The notes under the pieces: generated by a model
Database searches by the model: none
What the model saw: the letters and a program-made list of their open reading frames with translations, nothing else
What the model was told of the DNA's origin: nothing
Assembly: GCA_900553065.1 (NCBI GenBank)
Contig: USBZ01000049.1
Span: forward strand, 1 to 14,692
Source of the DNA: an uncultured Desulfovibrio sp.
GTDB lineage: Bacteria; Desulfobacterota; Desulfovibrionia; Desulfovibrionales; Desulfovibrionaceae
DNA length: 14,692 nucleotides
Direction of reading: 5' to 3'
Made by a program: the position numbers and the translations under genes
Shown: positions 6,740-13,390 of the stretch, piece by piece
Layout of the letters: every line of letters starts with the position of its first letter
How positions within the stretch are numbered: position 1 is the stretch's first letter

Positions 6740-7192
6740 ATGAGCAAGAATACTCTGGCGCTTACCATTCTTTCCGCTGCCCTGCTGACCTCCCTTCCCA
6801 TGATTGCAAACGCCTATCCCGGCGGATACGGCCCTCATCACGGCGCCTACGGCCGCGGCGCTGCTGTTCAGGCTCCCGAACTGACCAAGGAGCAGGTGGC
6901 GCAGATGGATAAGCTCTGCGAAGAACACCGTGCGGCCCTTCTGCCTCTTCGCGATCAGCTCATTCAGAAGAGAATGGAACTGCGCGCTCTCTCCCCCAAT
7001 CCCAATGTGAAGCCTGAAGAACTGAAGGCCCTCACTGCGGAAATCACCAAGCTCCATGAACAGATCCGCACCGTGAACGATGATTTCTATGCCAAGATGG
7101 ACAAGGCCGGTCTGCCCTGCTACGGCGGCTCTCATCAGAGAGGCTGGCATCATGCTCCCTACGCCGGCCACGGCTGCCCCAACTGGCGCTAA
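6740..7192 (+). CDS. ZraP/CpxP/Spy-like periplasmic metal-binding stress protein
   Basis: The 150-residue protein has a clear signal peptide (MSKNTLALTILSAALLTSLP to about residue 25, ANA cleavage site). The mature part starts with a Gly/Tyr/His-rich stretch. A helical hairpin follows (about 45-120) with the heptad-like QMDKLCEEHRAALLPLRDQLIQKRMELRAL segment and a second helix, both typical of LTxxQ-type heavy-metal-resistance proteins. The C-terminal tail is rich in Cys, His and Gly (CYGGSHQRGWHHAPY, then GHGCPNWR), a likely zinc or copper site as in Desulfovibrio ZraP. Start: AAAGGA seven bases before ATG 6740; a TTG at 6734 is also in frame. It stands alone between its own promoter and terminator. 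No ZraSR-like two-component system is seen beside it. Confidence 0.85.
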   Translation: MSKNTLALTILSAALLTSLPMIANAYPGGYGPHHGAYGRGAAVQAPELTKEQVAQMDKLCEEHRAALLPLRDQLIQKRMELRALSPNPNVKPEELKALTAEITKLHEQIRTVNDDFYAKMDKAGLPCYGGSHQRGWHHAPYAGHGCPNWR

Positions 7193-7333
7193 AAAGACAG
7201 GGTGTTCCTGACCGGCAGTCGATTTCCGTGCAGTATTGCCGAATTGCAGGCAGACTCACAGAATGTCGCCGGGGCTGCGTGGTGAGCGCAGCATGAGAGT
7301 CAGCCGGGCGCTGCTTCTCTTCTTGCCGTTTTC

Positions 7334-7366
7334 GTCCCTTCATCATACGATGAAGGGACTTTTTTT
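7334..7366 (+). terminator. Strong intrinsic terminator
   Basis: An 11-bp perfect stem (GTCCCTTCATC, loop ATAC, GATGAAGGGAC) is followed by seven T residues. It lies about 140 nt after the ZraP-like gene; the stretch between holds only a GCTGCG/CGCAGC hairpin (7274-7292), so the transcript has a long structured 3' UTR. Confidence 0.9.
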
Positions 7367-7411
7367 CGGTCTTTCTTCCAAGGTCTGTCTTTTCTTTTTA
7401 CGGAGCGTTCC

Positions 7412-7990
7412 ATGAAACTCAAAGAACTCATTTCCCATGCGCGTACCTGCCGCCGCTTCAAAGGGGAAAAACACATCTCTTCCGCAACGCTTGCCGAACT
7501 TGTGGATCATGCCCGCCTTTCGGCCTCGGCCCGCAACAAGCAGGTGCTGCGCTTCATCACCATAGCCGACCACGACACCTGCGAAGCCATGAACAGCCTC
7601 GTGGTCATGGGCGGCGCGCTTACGCCGGAACAACGCGCAGGCAGTCATCAGCATCCGGGAGGCTTCATCGTCATCGCCGGCCCGTCGAACATGGACGATT
7701 TCGCTATTATGGATGTGGGCATTGCGGCGCAGAGCATCAATCTGGCAGCCTGTGAAGCCGGTCTTGCCTGCTGCATGATCGGTGCCGTGAAAAAAACGGA
7801 AGCCGCCGAGCTCATCGGTCTTCCTCATGACCTGCAGGTCAAGCTCGTTCTGGCCGTCGGCGAAGCCGACGAAGTACGACGCCTCGTTGAACCCGGCCCC
7901 GACGGAAGCCTTACCTATTACCGCGACGCGCAGGACGAACACTGCATTCCCAAAATGCCTCTGGACCAGTGCATCATCATCCGCAAGTAG
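7412..7990 (+). CDS. Nitroreductase family protein
   Basis: The 192-residue protein belongs to the short FMN-binding nitroreductase family. The N-terminal ISHARTCRRFKGEK resembles the usual RRSxRxF flavin-phosphate segment, followed by ELVDHARLSASARNKQVLRFI, where the NxQ element normally contacts FMN. The middle IMDVGIAAQSINLAACEAGLACCMIG matches the conserved DxGxAxQnlxLaAxxxGLgxcxig block. The final part VKLVLAVGEADE resembles the usual pxxxvxxGxp stretch. It is a few residues shorter than typical, with four cysteines in the C-terminal half. GGAG lies seven bases before the ATG. It is monocistronic, lying between two terminators. Substrate cannot be predicted. Confidence 0.9.
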   Translation: MKLKELISHARTCRRFKGEKHISSATLAELVDHARLSASARNKQVLRFITIADHDTCEAMNSLVVMGGALTPEQRAGSHQHPGGFIVIAGPSNMDDFAIMDVGIAAQSINLAACEAGLACCMIGAVKKTEAAELIGLPHDLQVKLVLAVGEADEVRRLVEPGPDGSLTYYRDAQDEHCIPKMPLDQCIIIRK

Positions 7991-8007
7991 TCGGTCTGCT
8001 CGCCAGC

Positions 8008-8038
8008 AAAGGCCCGTGACCTTGTCGCGGGCCTTTTT
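8008..8038 (+). terminator. Intrinsic terminator of the nitroreductase gene
   Basis: A 13-bp stem (AAAGGCCCGTGAC, loop CTT, GTCGCGGGCCTTT, one wobble pair) runs into a T tract. It begins 17 nt after the stop codon. Confidence 0.9.
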
Positions 8039-8074
8039 CATGCCCGGAATTCTCATGGCATTTTTTTAAAAATC

Positions 8075-8122
8075 GTGCTACTCCACCTTTGCGTAACACG
8101 TTATTTGTTTTTGTGCTACTTT
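8075..8122 (+). promoter_or_regulatory. Candidate promoter/operator region of the ABC importer
   Basis: The octamer GTGCTACT occurs twice, at 8075-8082 and 8113-8120, 38 bases apart. Between them lies the palindrome TAAC-AC-GTTA (8094-8103). The second octamer contains a TGnTACTTT extended -10-like element (8114-8122). This sits 23 nt before the binding-protein start, a plausible place for substrate-responsive control. No regulator family could be assigned. Confidence 0.35.
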
Positions 8123-8144
8123 CATCTTCCCCTACGGAGTTCCC

Positions 8145-9317
8145 ATGAGATCGATTTCCGCCCTTGCAGCCGCTTTCATGCTGGCCCTGCTTTCTTCGGC
8201 CGCTCAGGCCGGAACCATTGTCGACATGCGCGGCGTGACCGTGACCGTTCCCGATGATCCCAAGGCCGTGGCCACCATCGACGACGGCTTCATTGAAGGC
8301 GTCATGACGCATCTTGGCGTCATCGACCGGGTCAAGGTTATCGGTTCCTGGTCCATGAAGCGGGACTACCGATATGAAATTCCCTCCCGTACCGGAGAGA
8401 GTCGTGAGTACAAGGGCTGGAACACCATGAAGTATCTCCACCCCTGGCTGAACGACCTTCCCTGCGTCAATTCCCCTCAGGGAAACATCATAAGCTATGA
8501 AACGCTGGCCGCGTCCTCCCCCGACGTGGTACTGCTCCGAGTCGGCGATACCACCGTGGGCACCGACAAGGAGAAAGTTCAGAGAACCGTGGACACCATA
8601 GAAGCGCTCGGCATTCCTCTCGTGGTCCTTTACTCCCCCACCTGGTTTCGCTCTTCCGATCTCTCCAGCATGAAAACGGAAGCGGGAATCATCGGCGAAA
8701 TATTCGGACAGAAAGAAAAGGCCGAAAAACTGGCCGGCAGACTGGCTTCCACGGAAACCATGATCCGCGAACGCACTGCCGGAATTGCTGAAAGCGAAAA
8801 GCCCTCCGTACTGCTTTTCGGCCTTCGCCCCGACGTGCGGAAAAAAGGCGGCGCAGGCTCGGTGTTCGGTACGGACACGCCGGAATCCTACATCATCGAA
8901 CAGGTCGTTCATGCCAAAAATGCCTATCAGGGAACGGGTACCAGCGTTCCCATGAGCACGGAACAGGTCTATGCCTGCGATCCCGACGTGATCATTCTTC
9001 CCACGGCCAACGGCTATCACCCGCCTTTCGAGCTTTATGAAGCCCCGTATTATGAGGATCTTCAGGAGCTGCGCGCCGTCAGAAATCACCGGGTCTATGC
9101 CATGCCGTGGTCGCCCATGAACGCCTCGCGCCGTGTGGAATATCCGCTCGACATGCTCATCATCGCCAAAGCCGCCTATCCCGAACGCTTTGCCGACATA
9201 AGCGTGTACGACTTCGCCCTGCAGTTCTACCAGGATGTCTACGGCGTTGACGAAGAAACCGCCCGAGGACTTCGCAGCACCCAGCTTCTCGACTGGATGG
9301 CGGAAAGCGGATTCTGA
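8145..9317 (+). CDS. ABC importer periplasmic binding protein (BtuF/FepB/MolA class)
   Basis: The 390-residue exported protein has a signal peptide (MRSISALAAAFMLALLSSAA, cleavage after QA at residue 22; no lipobox Cys). The mature start, GTIVDMRGVTVTVPDDPKAVATI, is the standard opening of Peripla_BP_2 proteins. Two lobes are joined by the long helix typical of the class, followed by late motifs YACDPDVIILPTA and AVRNHRVYAMPW. It is longer than most vitamin B12 or siderophore binders and comparable to MolA-like proteins. CGGAG precedes the ATG by five bases. With the permease, ATPase and FmdE protein that follow it forms one importer locus. Candidate ligands are molybdate/tungstate or an iron complex; sequence alone does not decide. 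Confidence 0.88.
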   Translation: MRSISALAAAFMLALLSSAAQAGTIVDMRGVTVTVPDDPKAVATIDDGFIEGVMTHLGVIDRVKVIGSWSMKRDYRYEIPSRTGESREYKGWNTMKYLHPWLNDLPCVNSPQGNIISYETLAASSPDVVLLRVGDTTVGTDKEKVQRTVDTIEALGIPLVVLYSPTWFRSSDLSSMKTEAGIIGEIFGQKEKAEKLAGRLASTETMIRERTAGIAESEKPSVLLFGLRPDVRKKGGAGSVFGTDTPESYIIEQVVHAKNAYQGTGTSVPMSTEQVYACDPDVIILPTANGYHPPFELYEAPYYEDLQELRAVRNHRVYAMPWSPMNASRRVEYPLDMLIIAKAAYPERFADISVYDFALQFYQDVYGVDEETARGLRSTQLLDWMAESGF

Positions 9318-9345
9318 GAAAATTAAAGTTTAACTTTAATTTTCT
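9317..9345 (+). repeat. Exact 29-nt AT-rich inverted repeat between binding-protein and permease genes
   Basis: AGAAAATTAAAGTT and AACTTTAATTTTCT are perfect reverse complements around one central T. The first base is the last base of the binding-protein stop codon. As RNA it folds into a 12-bp stem with a UUUAA loop. It may be a partial terminator or 3'-end stabiliser giving more binding protein than permease, or a DNA operator. Confidence 0.85.
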
Positions 9346-9381
9346 TATTCCGGCAACGTTTCCCCCCTGCCCGAGGTTATG

Positions 9382-10395
9382 ATGAAAACATTTCGCGCAG
9401 CCCTTGCCCTTCTGCTCTGCCTTGCCCTGGCGGCTGCCTTCGTACTGGCCCTCCTTTCCGGCGACTACGACATGAGCGTCCGTGATGTGGGGAGCATTCT
9501 TGCTTCGCATCTCGGATTCGGCGACGGCCCGGTTCCGAAAATGCACGACATCATCGTATGGCGCATCCGCTTCCCTCGCCTGCTTCTGGCCGCCATGACC
9601 GGCATGGCCATGGCAGTTGCCGGAGCCGTCTATCAGGGATGCTTCCGCAATCCGCTGGTGGAGCCCTACATTCTCGGCGTATCCTCCGGAGCGTCCTGCG
9701 GGGCGGCGCTGGCCATCGTTTTTCCCGCCGTGCTCCCCAATGGGCAGCTCTCCGCCTTTCTCGCCGGAACGGCCGCCGTGCTGATTTCCTTTTTCCTTGC
9801 CCGCAGCCGGGGAGAAACACCGCCCGTCACGCTGATCCTTTCCGGCATCATTGTCGGCTCGCTGTTTTCGGCCGTGCTCGGCATCATGAAATATCTGGCA
9901 TCCGATGTTGAGCTGAGGGAAATAACCTTCTGGATGATGGGCGGCTTCTACTATGCCAACTGGCACGATGTGGCCGTAACCGCCTGCGCCGTGCTTCCCT
10001 GCCTTGCCGTGCTCGCCTCGCTGTCGTGGAAGCTCAATCTCCTGTCTCTGGGCGACGAAGAGGCCCGAAGCCTGGGCATTCATCCCGACAGCCTGCGTAT
10101 TCTCTTCATCCTTCTGGCCACGCTGGCCGCTTCCGTGTGCGTTTCCGTGGCCGGCATCATCGCCTGGGTGGGACTCATGATGCCCCACGCAGCCCGTATG
10201 ATGTTCGGACCGGACAACCGCTGGGTCATCCCCGGTTCCGCTCTCCTCGGCGCCGTCTACATGCTTCTCTGCGATACGATTGCTCGCACGCTCACGGGAA
10301 CGGAAATTCCCATTGCCATCATCACCTCCATCGCAGGCGCGCCCTACCTTCTGTGGCTGCTCCGCGCAAAGGGAAGAGAACTCTATGGCGCATGA
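9382..10395 (+). CDS. FecCD/BtuC-type ABC importer permease
   Basis: The 337-residue inner-membrane protein has the complete family signature: WRIRFPRLLLAAMTGMAMAV, then AGAVYQGCFRNPLVEPYILG and VSSGASCGAALAI. The coupling region ARSLGIHPDSLRILFILLATLAAS and the VAGIIAWVGLMMPHAARM segment follow, and it ends with the usual TGTEIPIAIITSIAGAPYLLWLL. About ten hydrophobic helices are visible. Two adjacent ATGs exist (9379 and 9382); GAGG at 9373-9376 is better spaced for the second. It lies 64 nt after the binding-protein gene, past the inverted repeat, and overlaps the ATPase gene by 11 bases. Confidence 0.92.
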   Translation: MKTFRAALALLLCLALAAAFVLALLSGDYDMSVRDVGSILASHLGFGDGPVPKMHDIIVWRIRFPRLLLAAMTGMAMAVAGAVYQGCFRNPLVEPYILGVSSGASCGAALAIVFPAVLPNGQLSAFLAGTAAVLISFFLARSRGETPPVTLILSGIIVGSLFSAVLGIMKYLASDVELREITFWMMGGFYYANWHDVAVTACAVLPCLAVLASLSWKLNLLSLGDEEARSLGIHPDSLRILFILLATLAASVCVSVAGIIAWVGLMMPHAARMMFGPDNRWVIPGSALLGAVYMLLCDTIARTLTGTEIPIAIITSIAGAPYLLWLLRAKGRELYGA

Positions 10396-11323
10396 CATCA
10401 CCGCAAACCGCTTTCCGGCTCCTTTCCCGCTCTCTTCCGGCGGAAAGGCGCTGCCGATGTTCCATCAGGGAAAGGATCACGGCCTTGCCGACAAACTGCG
10501 GCATCTGTTCCGCCGAAGCGCCGATACCAGTCTCAACACGCCGCCTCCGGCAGAAAATGCTCTCGACATTCAGGGCCTTTCCTTCTCCTACGGAAGAAAG
10601 AGAATACTGAATAACGTCAGCCTTGCCGTTCGTCCGGGACAGATCTGCGGACTGCTCGGCCCCAACGGCAGCGGCAAGTCCACGCTGTTCCGCTGCTGCA
10701 TGGGATTTCTGCATCCGGAACAGGGCAGCATTCACGTCCGGGGCGTCAACATTGCGCACATGAAGCCTTCCGCGCTGGCACGGCATGTGGCCTACGTTCC
10801 CCAGGAACACAAACAGCCTTTTCCTTTTCTTGTCCGCGACATGGTGCTCATGGGCCGTTCTCCCCACATGGAGGGATGGTTCCGACTCGGACGCCGGGAC
10901 AGGGATGCAGCCGAACAGGCCATGCAGCGCATCGGCATCACGGCTCTGGCCGACACGGCATGCAATCAGCTTTCCGGCGGGCAGCGCCAGCTTGTGCTCA
11001 TAGCCAGAGCCATGGCGCAACAAACGCCCCTCATTCTGCTGGATGAGCCCACAAGCGCGCTGGACTTCAGCAATCAGCTCGCGGTATGGAAAGTTCTGCG
11101 CGAGGTGGCGCAACAGGGCGTGGCCATTCTGGTCTGCTGCCATGACCCGAATCACATCCTCTGGTTCTGCGATACGGCCGCCGTTCTGTGGGAAGGAGGC
11201 GTTTTTGCCTCAGGCCCGGTGCATACCACCGTCACCGAGCAGATGCTTCAGCACATCTACGGCCCCGAATGCGTGCGCATTTCTACGGAAAACATGGATA
11301 TGGTCTGCCCGCGCAGATCATGA
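10385..11323 (+). CDS. ABC importer ATPase (FecE/BtuD class) with N-terminal extension
   Basis: The 312-residue cytosolic ATPase pairs with the permease. Key motifs: Walker A GPNGSGKST (92-100), Q-loop YVPQEHKQP (137-145), signature LSGGQ (196-200), Walker B LILLDEP (216-222), D-loop SALD and switch His253 in CCHDPNHIL. The ABC domain begins near residue 59 (ALDIQGLSFSYG), whereas family members usually start it within the first few residues. The roughly 58-residue N-terminal extension is charged, includes DHGLADKLRHLFRRSAD and ends in a Pro-rich linker; I do not recognise it. The ATG at 10385 has AGGGAAGAG upstream; an internal ATG at 10457 (GGAAAGG before it) is possible and would leave about 34 extra residues. 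Confidence 0.9.
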   Translation: MAHDITANRFPAPFPLSSGGKALPMFHQGKDHGLADKLRHLFRRSADTSLNTPPPAENALDIQGLSFSYGRKRILNNVSLAVRPGQICGLLGPNGSGKSTLFRCCMGFLHPEQGSIHVRGVNIAHMKPSALARHVAYVPQEHKQPFPFLVRDMVLMGRSPHMEGWFRLGRRDRDAAEQAMQRIGITALADTACNQLSGGQRQLVLIARAMAQQTPLILLDEPTSALDFSNQLAVWKVLREVAQQGVAILVCCHDPNHILWFCDTAAVLWEGGVFASGPVHTTVTEQMLQHIYGPECVRISTENMDMVCPRRS

Positions 11324-11353
11324 TATCTCGCTTTCAGACATAAGGAGAACATC

Positions 11354-11998
11354 ATGTACGCTCCAGGCATTACTCAGGAAATCATCGACAAAGCCACGGC
11401 CTTTCACGGTCACTGGTGCCCGGGCCTCAGCATAGGCATACGGGTCGCAGCATGGGTCATGCAGAACATGGGAACCGCCGCCGATGAGGAAATCGTTGCC
11501 GTTACCGAAACCGATATGTGCGCCGTAGACGCCATTCAGGCGCTTGTCGGCTGCACGTTCGGCAAGGGAAATCTCATCTTCCGCGACCGCGGCAAGGTGG
11601 CATTCTCCTTTTTCCGCAGAAGCGACGGGAAAAAGGTGCGCATCGTCCGGATATACCGCGAGGAGGAATCTTCCGGCAGAAGCAGAGAACTGGTTCGTCT
11701 GCTGGATGATCCCTTACTCCCTGCACAGCGGCGTGCCGAGCTGGAAAAGGAAAGAGAAACACTCAGAAAACAGAGCATAGATCATCTGCTTTCCGCGCCC
11801 TTTGAAGAACTGTTCGCCATAAAGGAACCGCTCTGCGAAATGCCCGGAACGGCGAGACGCCTTCCGACCATCGTGTGCGAAGGCTGCGGTGAAGGGGTCA
11901 TGTCTTCCCGCATCCGGGAAAAGGACGGAAAAAAGCTGTGCATCGACTGTGCCGACGCGCTGACGGGCGGTACATGCCGTCAACAGCCGCTTGAATAA
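11354..11998 (+). CDS. FmdE family protein with C-terminal Cys4 zinc finger
   Basis: The 214-residue cytosolic protein carries the FmdE domain (named after formylmethanofuran dehydrogenase subunit E): FHGHWCPGLSIGIRVA (His18, His20, Cys22), ETDMCAVDAIQALVGCTFGKGNL (Cys56, Cys67) and RDRGKVAFSFF, a metal-site arrangement conserved in the family. A charged helical middle (about 100-165) leads to a separate zinc-finger: Cys175-x2-Cys178 and Cys196-x2-Cys199. TAAGGAGA precedes the ATG by five bases, 30 nt after the ATPase stop, so it is probably the last gene of the importer operon. In bacteria without methanogenesis FmdE proteins often accompany Mo/W enzymes and FecCD-type importers; a role in delivering the imported metal is inference. 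Confidence 0.9.
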   Translation: MYAPGITQEIIDKATAFHGHWCPGLSIGIRVAAWVMQNMGTAADEEIVAVTETDMCAVDAIQALVGCTFGKGNLIFRDRGKVAFSFFRRSDGKKVRIVRIYREEESSGRSRELVRLLDDPLLPAQRRAELEKERETLRKQSIDHLLSAPFEELFAIKEPLCEMPGTARRLPTIVCEGCGEGVMSSRIREKDGKKLCIDCADALTGGTCRQQPLE

Positions 11999-12002
11999 GA
12001 AA

Positions 12003-12025
12003 AGGGGGACCGATGAGGTCCCCTT
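12003..12025 (+). terminator. Terminator-like hairpin after the FmdE gene
   Basis: GGGGACC pairs with GGTCCCC around GATGA, extended by G.U and A-U pairs. The tail is only moderately U-rich (TTGTGTTAT). It starts 5 nt after the stop codon, the expected position. Confidence 0.65.
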
Positions 12026-12175
12026 GTGTTATATGCAGCTCCGGCAGCCGGACTGTTCTTGTGCGATGGGTCAGTGAGAAAGTGAGGGTCGCGACCATGA
12101 ATCAAGCTCTATCCTTCGGATCTGCAATACGGCCGTCGCACCACAAGACTGACATGAAAAAGCTGTCGGCCTCAG

Positions 12176-12203
12176 ATCCGGCGACATAAACGCTTCGCCG
12201 GAT
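12176..12203. repeat. Isolated GC-rich hairpin
   Basis: ATCCGGCGA (12176-12184) and TCGCCGGAT (12195-12203) are perfect 9-bp arms with a 10-base loop. No U tract follows on either strand. It lies in a 277-nt gap (11999-12275) between convergent genes that holds no convincing gene; a REP-like element is possible. Confidence 0.45.
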
Positions 12204-12275
12204 ATCCGTTTCCCCTCAGTATATTGCCGGGCAACTCCAATCGGAGGGAAAGAACTCGCCTTCTTCAAAAACGGA

Positions 12276-12692
12276 TTATCCCTGAGCGGACTCTCCCAGA
12301 ATCGTTTCCAGGGCCCGGGCTACGGGAATGTCGGCAGGAAGCAGCCCCGGCAGAGAGGCAAGCTCGCCGAGAGGAACCCAGCGCATATCGTCATGCACGG
12401 TAAGAACGATCTCGCCCTGCCAGGACAGTACCCTGTACACGGAAAGATGCACGGTGCCGAACTCATATTCATGGCGGTTATCCGTAAGGAACTCTCCAAT
12501 GCGGGCTTCGATGTGCAGCTCCTCGCGAAGTTCTCTGGCCAGGCCGGCCTCATGCGTTTCTCCGGCCTCCAGCTTGCCGCCGGGAAATTCCCAGCTCCCG
12601 GCACAGCTCATGAAAGGCGCACGCCGCATGACAAGAATACGACCGTTTTCAAAAAAGACCGCGCCCATGACTTCCTTGGTCACCTTTTCCAT
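12276..12692 (-). CDS. MutT-like Nudix hydrolase
   Basis: The 138-residue protein is a MutT/NudG-type nucleoside triphosphate pyrophosphohydrolase (8-oxo-dGTP or modified CTP cleavage, cytosol). It opens EVMGAVFFENGRILVMRRA, followed by SWEFPGGKLEAGE, and the Nudix box runs from Gly39 with Glu45, Arg53-Glu54 and Glu57-Glu58; the usual Gly near the end is His60. WVPLGELASLPGLLPADIPV near the C-terminus matches MutT's closing helix. ATG 12692 with AAAGGGG upstream gives a MutT-sized protein; an in-frame ATG at 12749 would add 19 basic residues of no recognised function. It stands alone, converging on the FmdE gene. Confidence 0.9.
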   Translation of the reverse strand: MEKVTKEVMGAVFFENGRILVMRRAPFMSCAGSWEFPGGKLEAGETHEAGLARELREELHIEARIGEFLTDNRHEYEFGTVHLSVYRVLSWQGEIVLTVHDDMRWVPLGELASLPGLLPADIPVARALETILGESAQG

Positions 12693-13130
12693 GCCTTTAT
12701 CCCCTTTCTTCCTGTTCTGCCCGCCCTTCCGGCGTGAACGTTCCATCAAGCGGTCGCGAGCTGCCTCGCTCTAAAAGCCGCCACCGGCAGCACTGCCGTT
12801 TTACTGTCCGTTTTCGGCAAGTCGGCTTCTGGGCAGTCATTTCAGTACGTTGAAGGATATTTTCCCCCTCAAAACGCTCTGTATGCTTACCCGCCCTGTA
12901 AACTCAGCAGGTCCCTTTCCGTCGCATACGTTCGCCGCAATTCTATCCCATTCGTCCGGCATAGCCTTTCCGAATGATCGCATGGGTATACGACAAAGCG
13001 TTCCCATGGTTCTGCCTCACTGCAGTCATTCTCAAACCTTCCATCCGCCGGAATGGGAGCAAGGAAAACGTCTCAAAAACGCGGCAGGTCATGGATTCGA
13101 GCTTTCAAAAGCCGCATCAAACCGCATATC
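12693..13130. other. Intergenic stretch, about 440 nt
   Basis: Between the Nudix gene start and the 5S rRNA terminator I see only the weak 56-codon ORF and scattered hairpins: CGGCAG/CTGCCG near 12785-12798, followed by four T residues on the plus strand, and GCGGC/GCCGC at 13081-13115, followed by GTTTTT on the minus strand. No tRNA fold, no repeats and no known RNA family could be recognised. Confidence 0.5.
12837..13007 (-). CDS. Small hypothetical ORF (56 aa)
   Basis: An open frame of 56 codons starts at ATG 13007 with GAGG seven bases upstream and ends at TGA 12839-12837. The protein would be basic at the start, with segments MPDEWDRIAANVCDG and a beta-rich end FTGRVSIQSVL. It is not recognised. 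Third-position GC is near half, lower than in the surrounding genes, so it is either a weakly adapted small gene, a fragment of a decayed gene, or chance. Confidence 0.25.
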   Translation of the reverse strand: MGTLCRIPMRSFGKAMPDEWDRIAANVCDGKGPAEFTGRVSIQSVLRGKISFNVLK

Positions 13131-13161
13131 AAAAAAGCCCCTGCAGTTTCCCGCAGGGGCT
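13131..13161 (-). terminator. Intrinsic terminator of the 5S rRNA gene
   Basis: On the minus strand AGCCCCTGC and GCAGGGGCT form a 9-bp stem with an eight-base loop, followed by six U residues. It begins 9 nt after the 3' end of the 5S gene. Confidence 0.9.
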
Positions 13162-13170
13162 GAGAGATAA

Positions 13171-13286
13171 TGCTGGCATCGGCCTACTTTCCCACGTAAA
13201 GATGCGCAGTATCATGGGCGATGAAGCGCTTAACTTCCGAGTTCGGAATGGGATCGGGTGTACCCGCTTCTCTATGGACACCAGCA
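13171..13286 (-). rRNA. rrf: 5S ribosomal RNA, solitary copy
   Basis: On the minus strand the 116-nt gene begins TGCTGGTGTCC and ends GATGCCAGCA; the ends pair as the terminal helix I. Internal hallmarks are CCCGATCCCATTCCGAACTC with GGAAGTTAAG (helix III and loop C, nearly universal in bacterial 5S) and ACGTGGGAAAGTAGG near the 3' end (helices IV and V, loop E). The neighbour upstream on the same strand is a membrane-enzyme gene, not 23S rRNA, so this copy is outside a standard rRNA operon. It has a promoter candidate about 45 nt upstream and its own terminator. Full length and conserved blocks suggest it is functional. Confidence 0.96.
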
Positions 13287-13331
13287 AATATGTATACTGC
13301 AATAAATGCAGTCAGTGTCGATGTGTTGTTG

Positions 13332-13360
13332 CTTATAGCGAAAATCGTTCCGCATGGCAA
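13332..13360 (-). promoter_or_regulatory. Sigma70 promoter for the solitary 5S rRNA
   Basis: TTGCCA (13360-13355) and TATAAG (13337-13332) are spaced 17 bases apart on the minus strand, both five of six to consensus. The predicted leader of about 40 nt contains an ACTGCA-TTTAT-TGCAGT hairpin just before the mature 5' end, a likely processing guide. Confidence 0.7.
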
Positions 13361-13390
13361 GTATTTTTTTGCATACGGCCCGCACGGCCG

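Noticed and set aside
7977..10401. Two long minus-strand open frames (370 and 413 codons) opposite the importer genes
   Set aside because: His/Gly/Arg-rich reverse-frame sequence opposite clear binding-protein and permease genes.
12071..12268. 65-codon minus-strand open frame downstream of the Nudix gene, with a CQSCG motif
   Set aside because: A CxxC pair alone is weak; the start is TTG without a ribosome site and the frame crosses the hairpin at 12176-12203. Left unannotated.
13081..13115. TTCGAGC string resembling a tRNA T-loop next to GCGGC/GCCGC arms
   Set aside because: No D-arm, anticodon arm or acceptor stem could be built around it on either strand.
12850..13170. 106-codon plus-strand open frame
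   Set aside because: Runs into the 5S terminator from the wrong side, has no ribosome site, and its composition is not protein-like.
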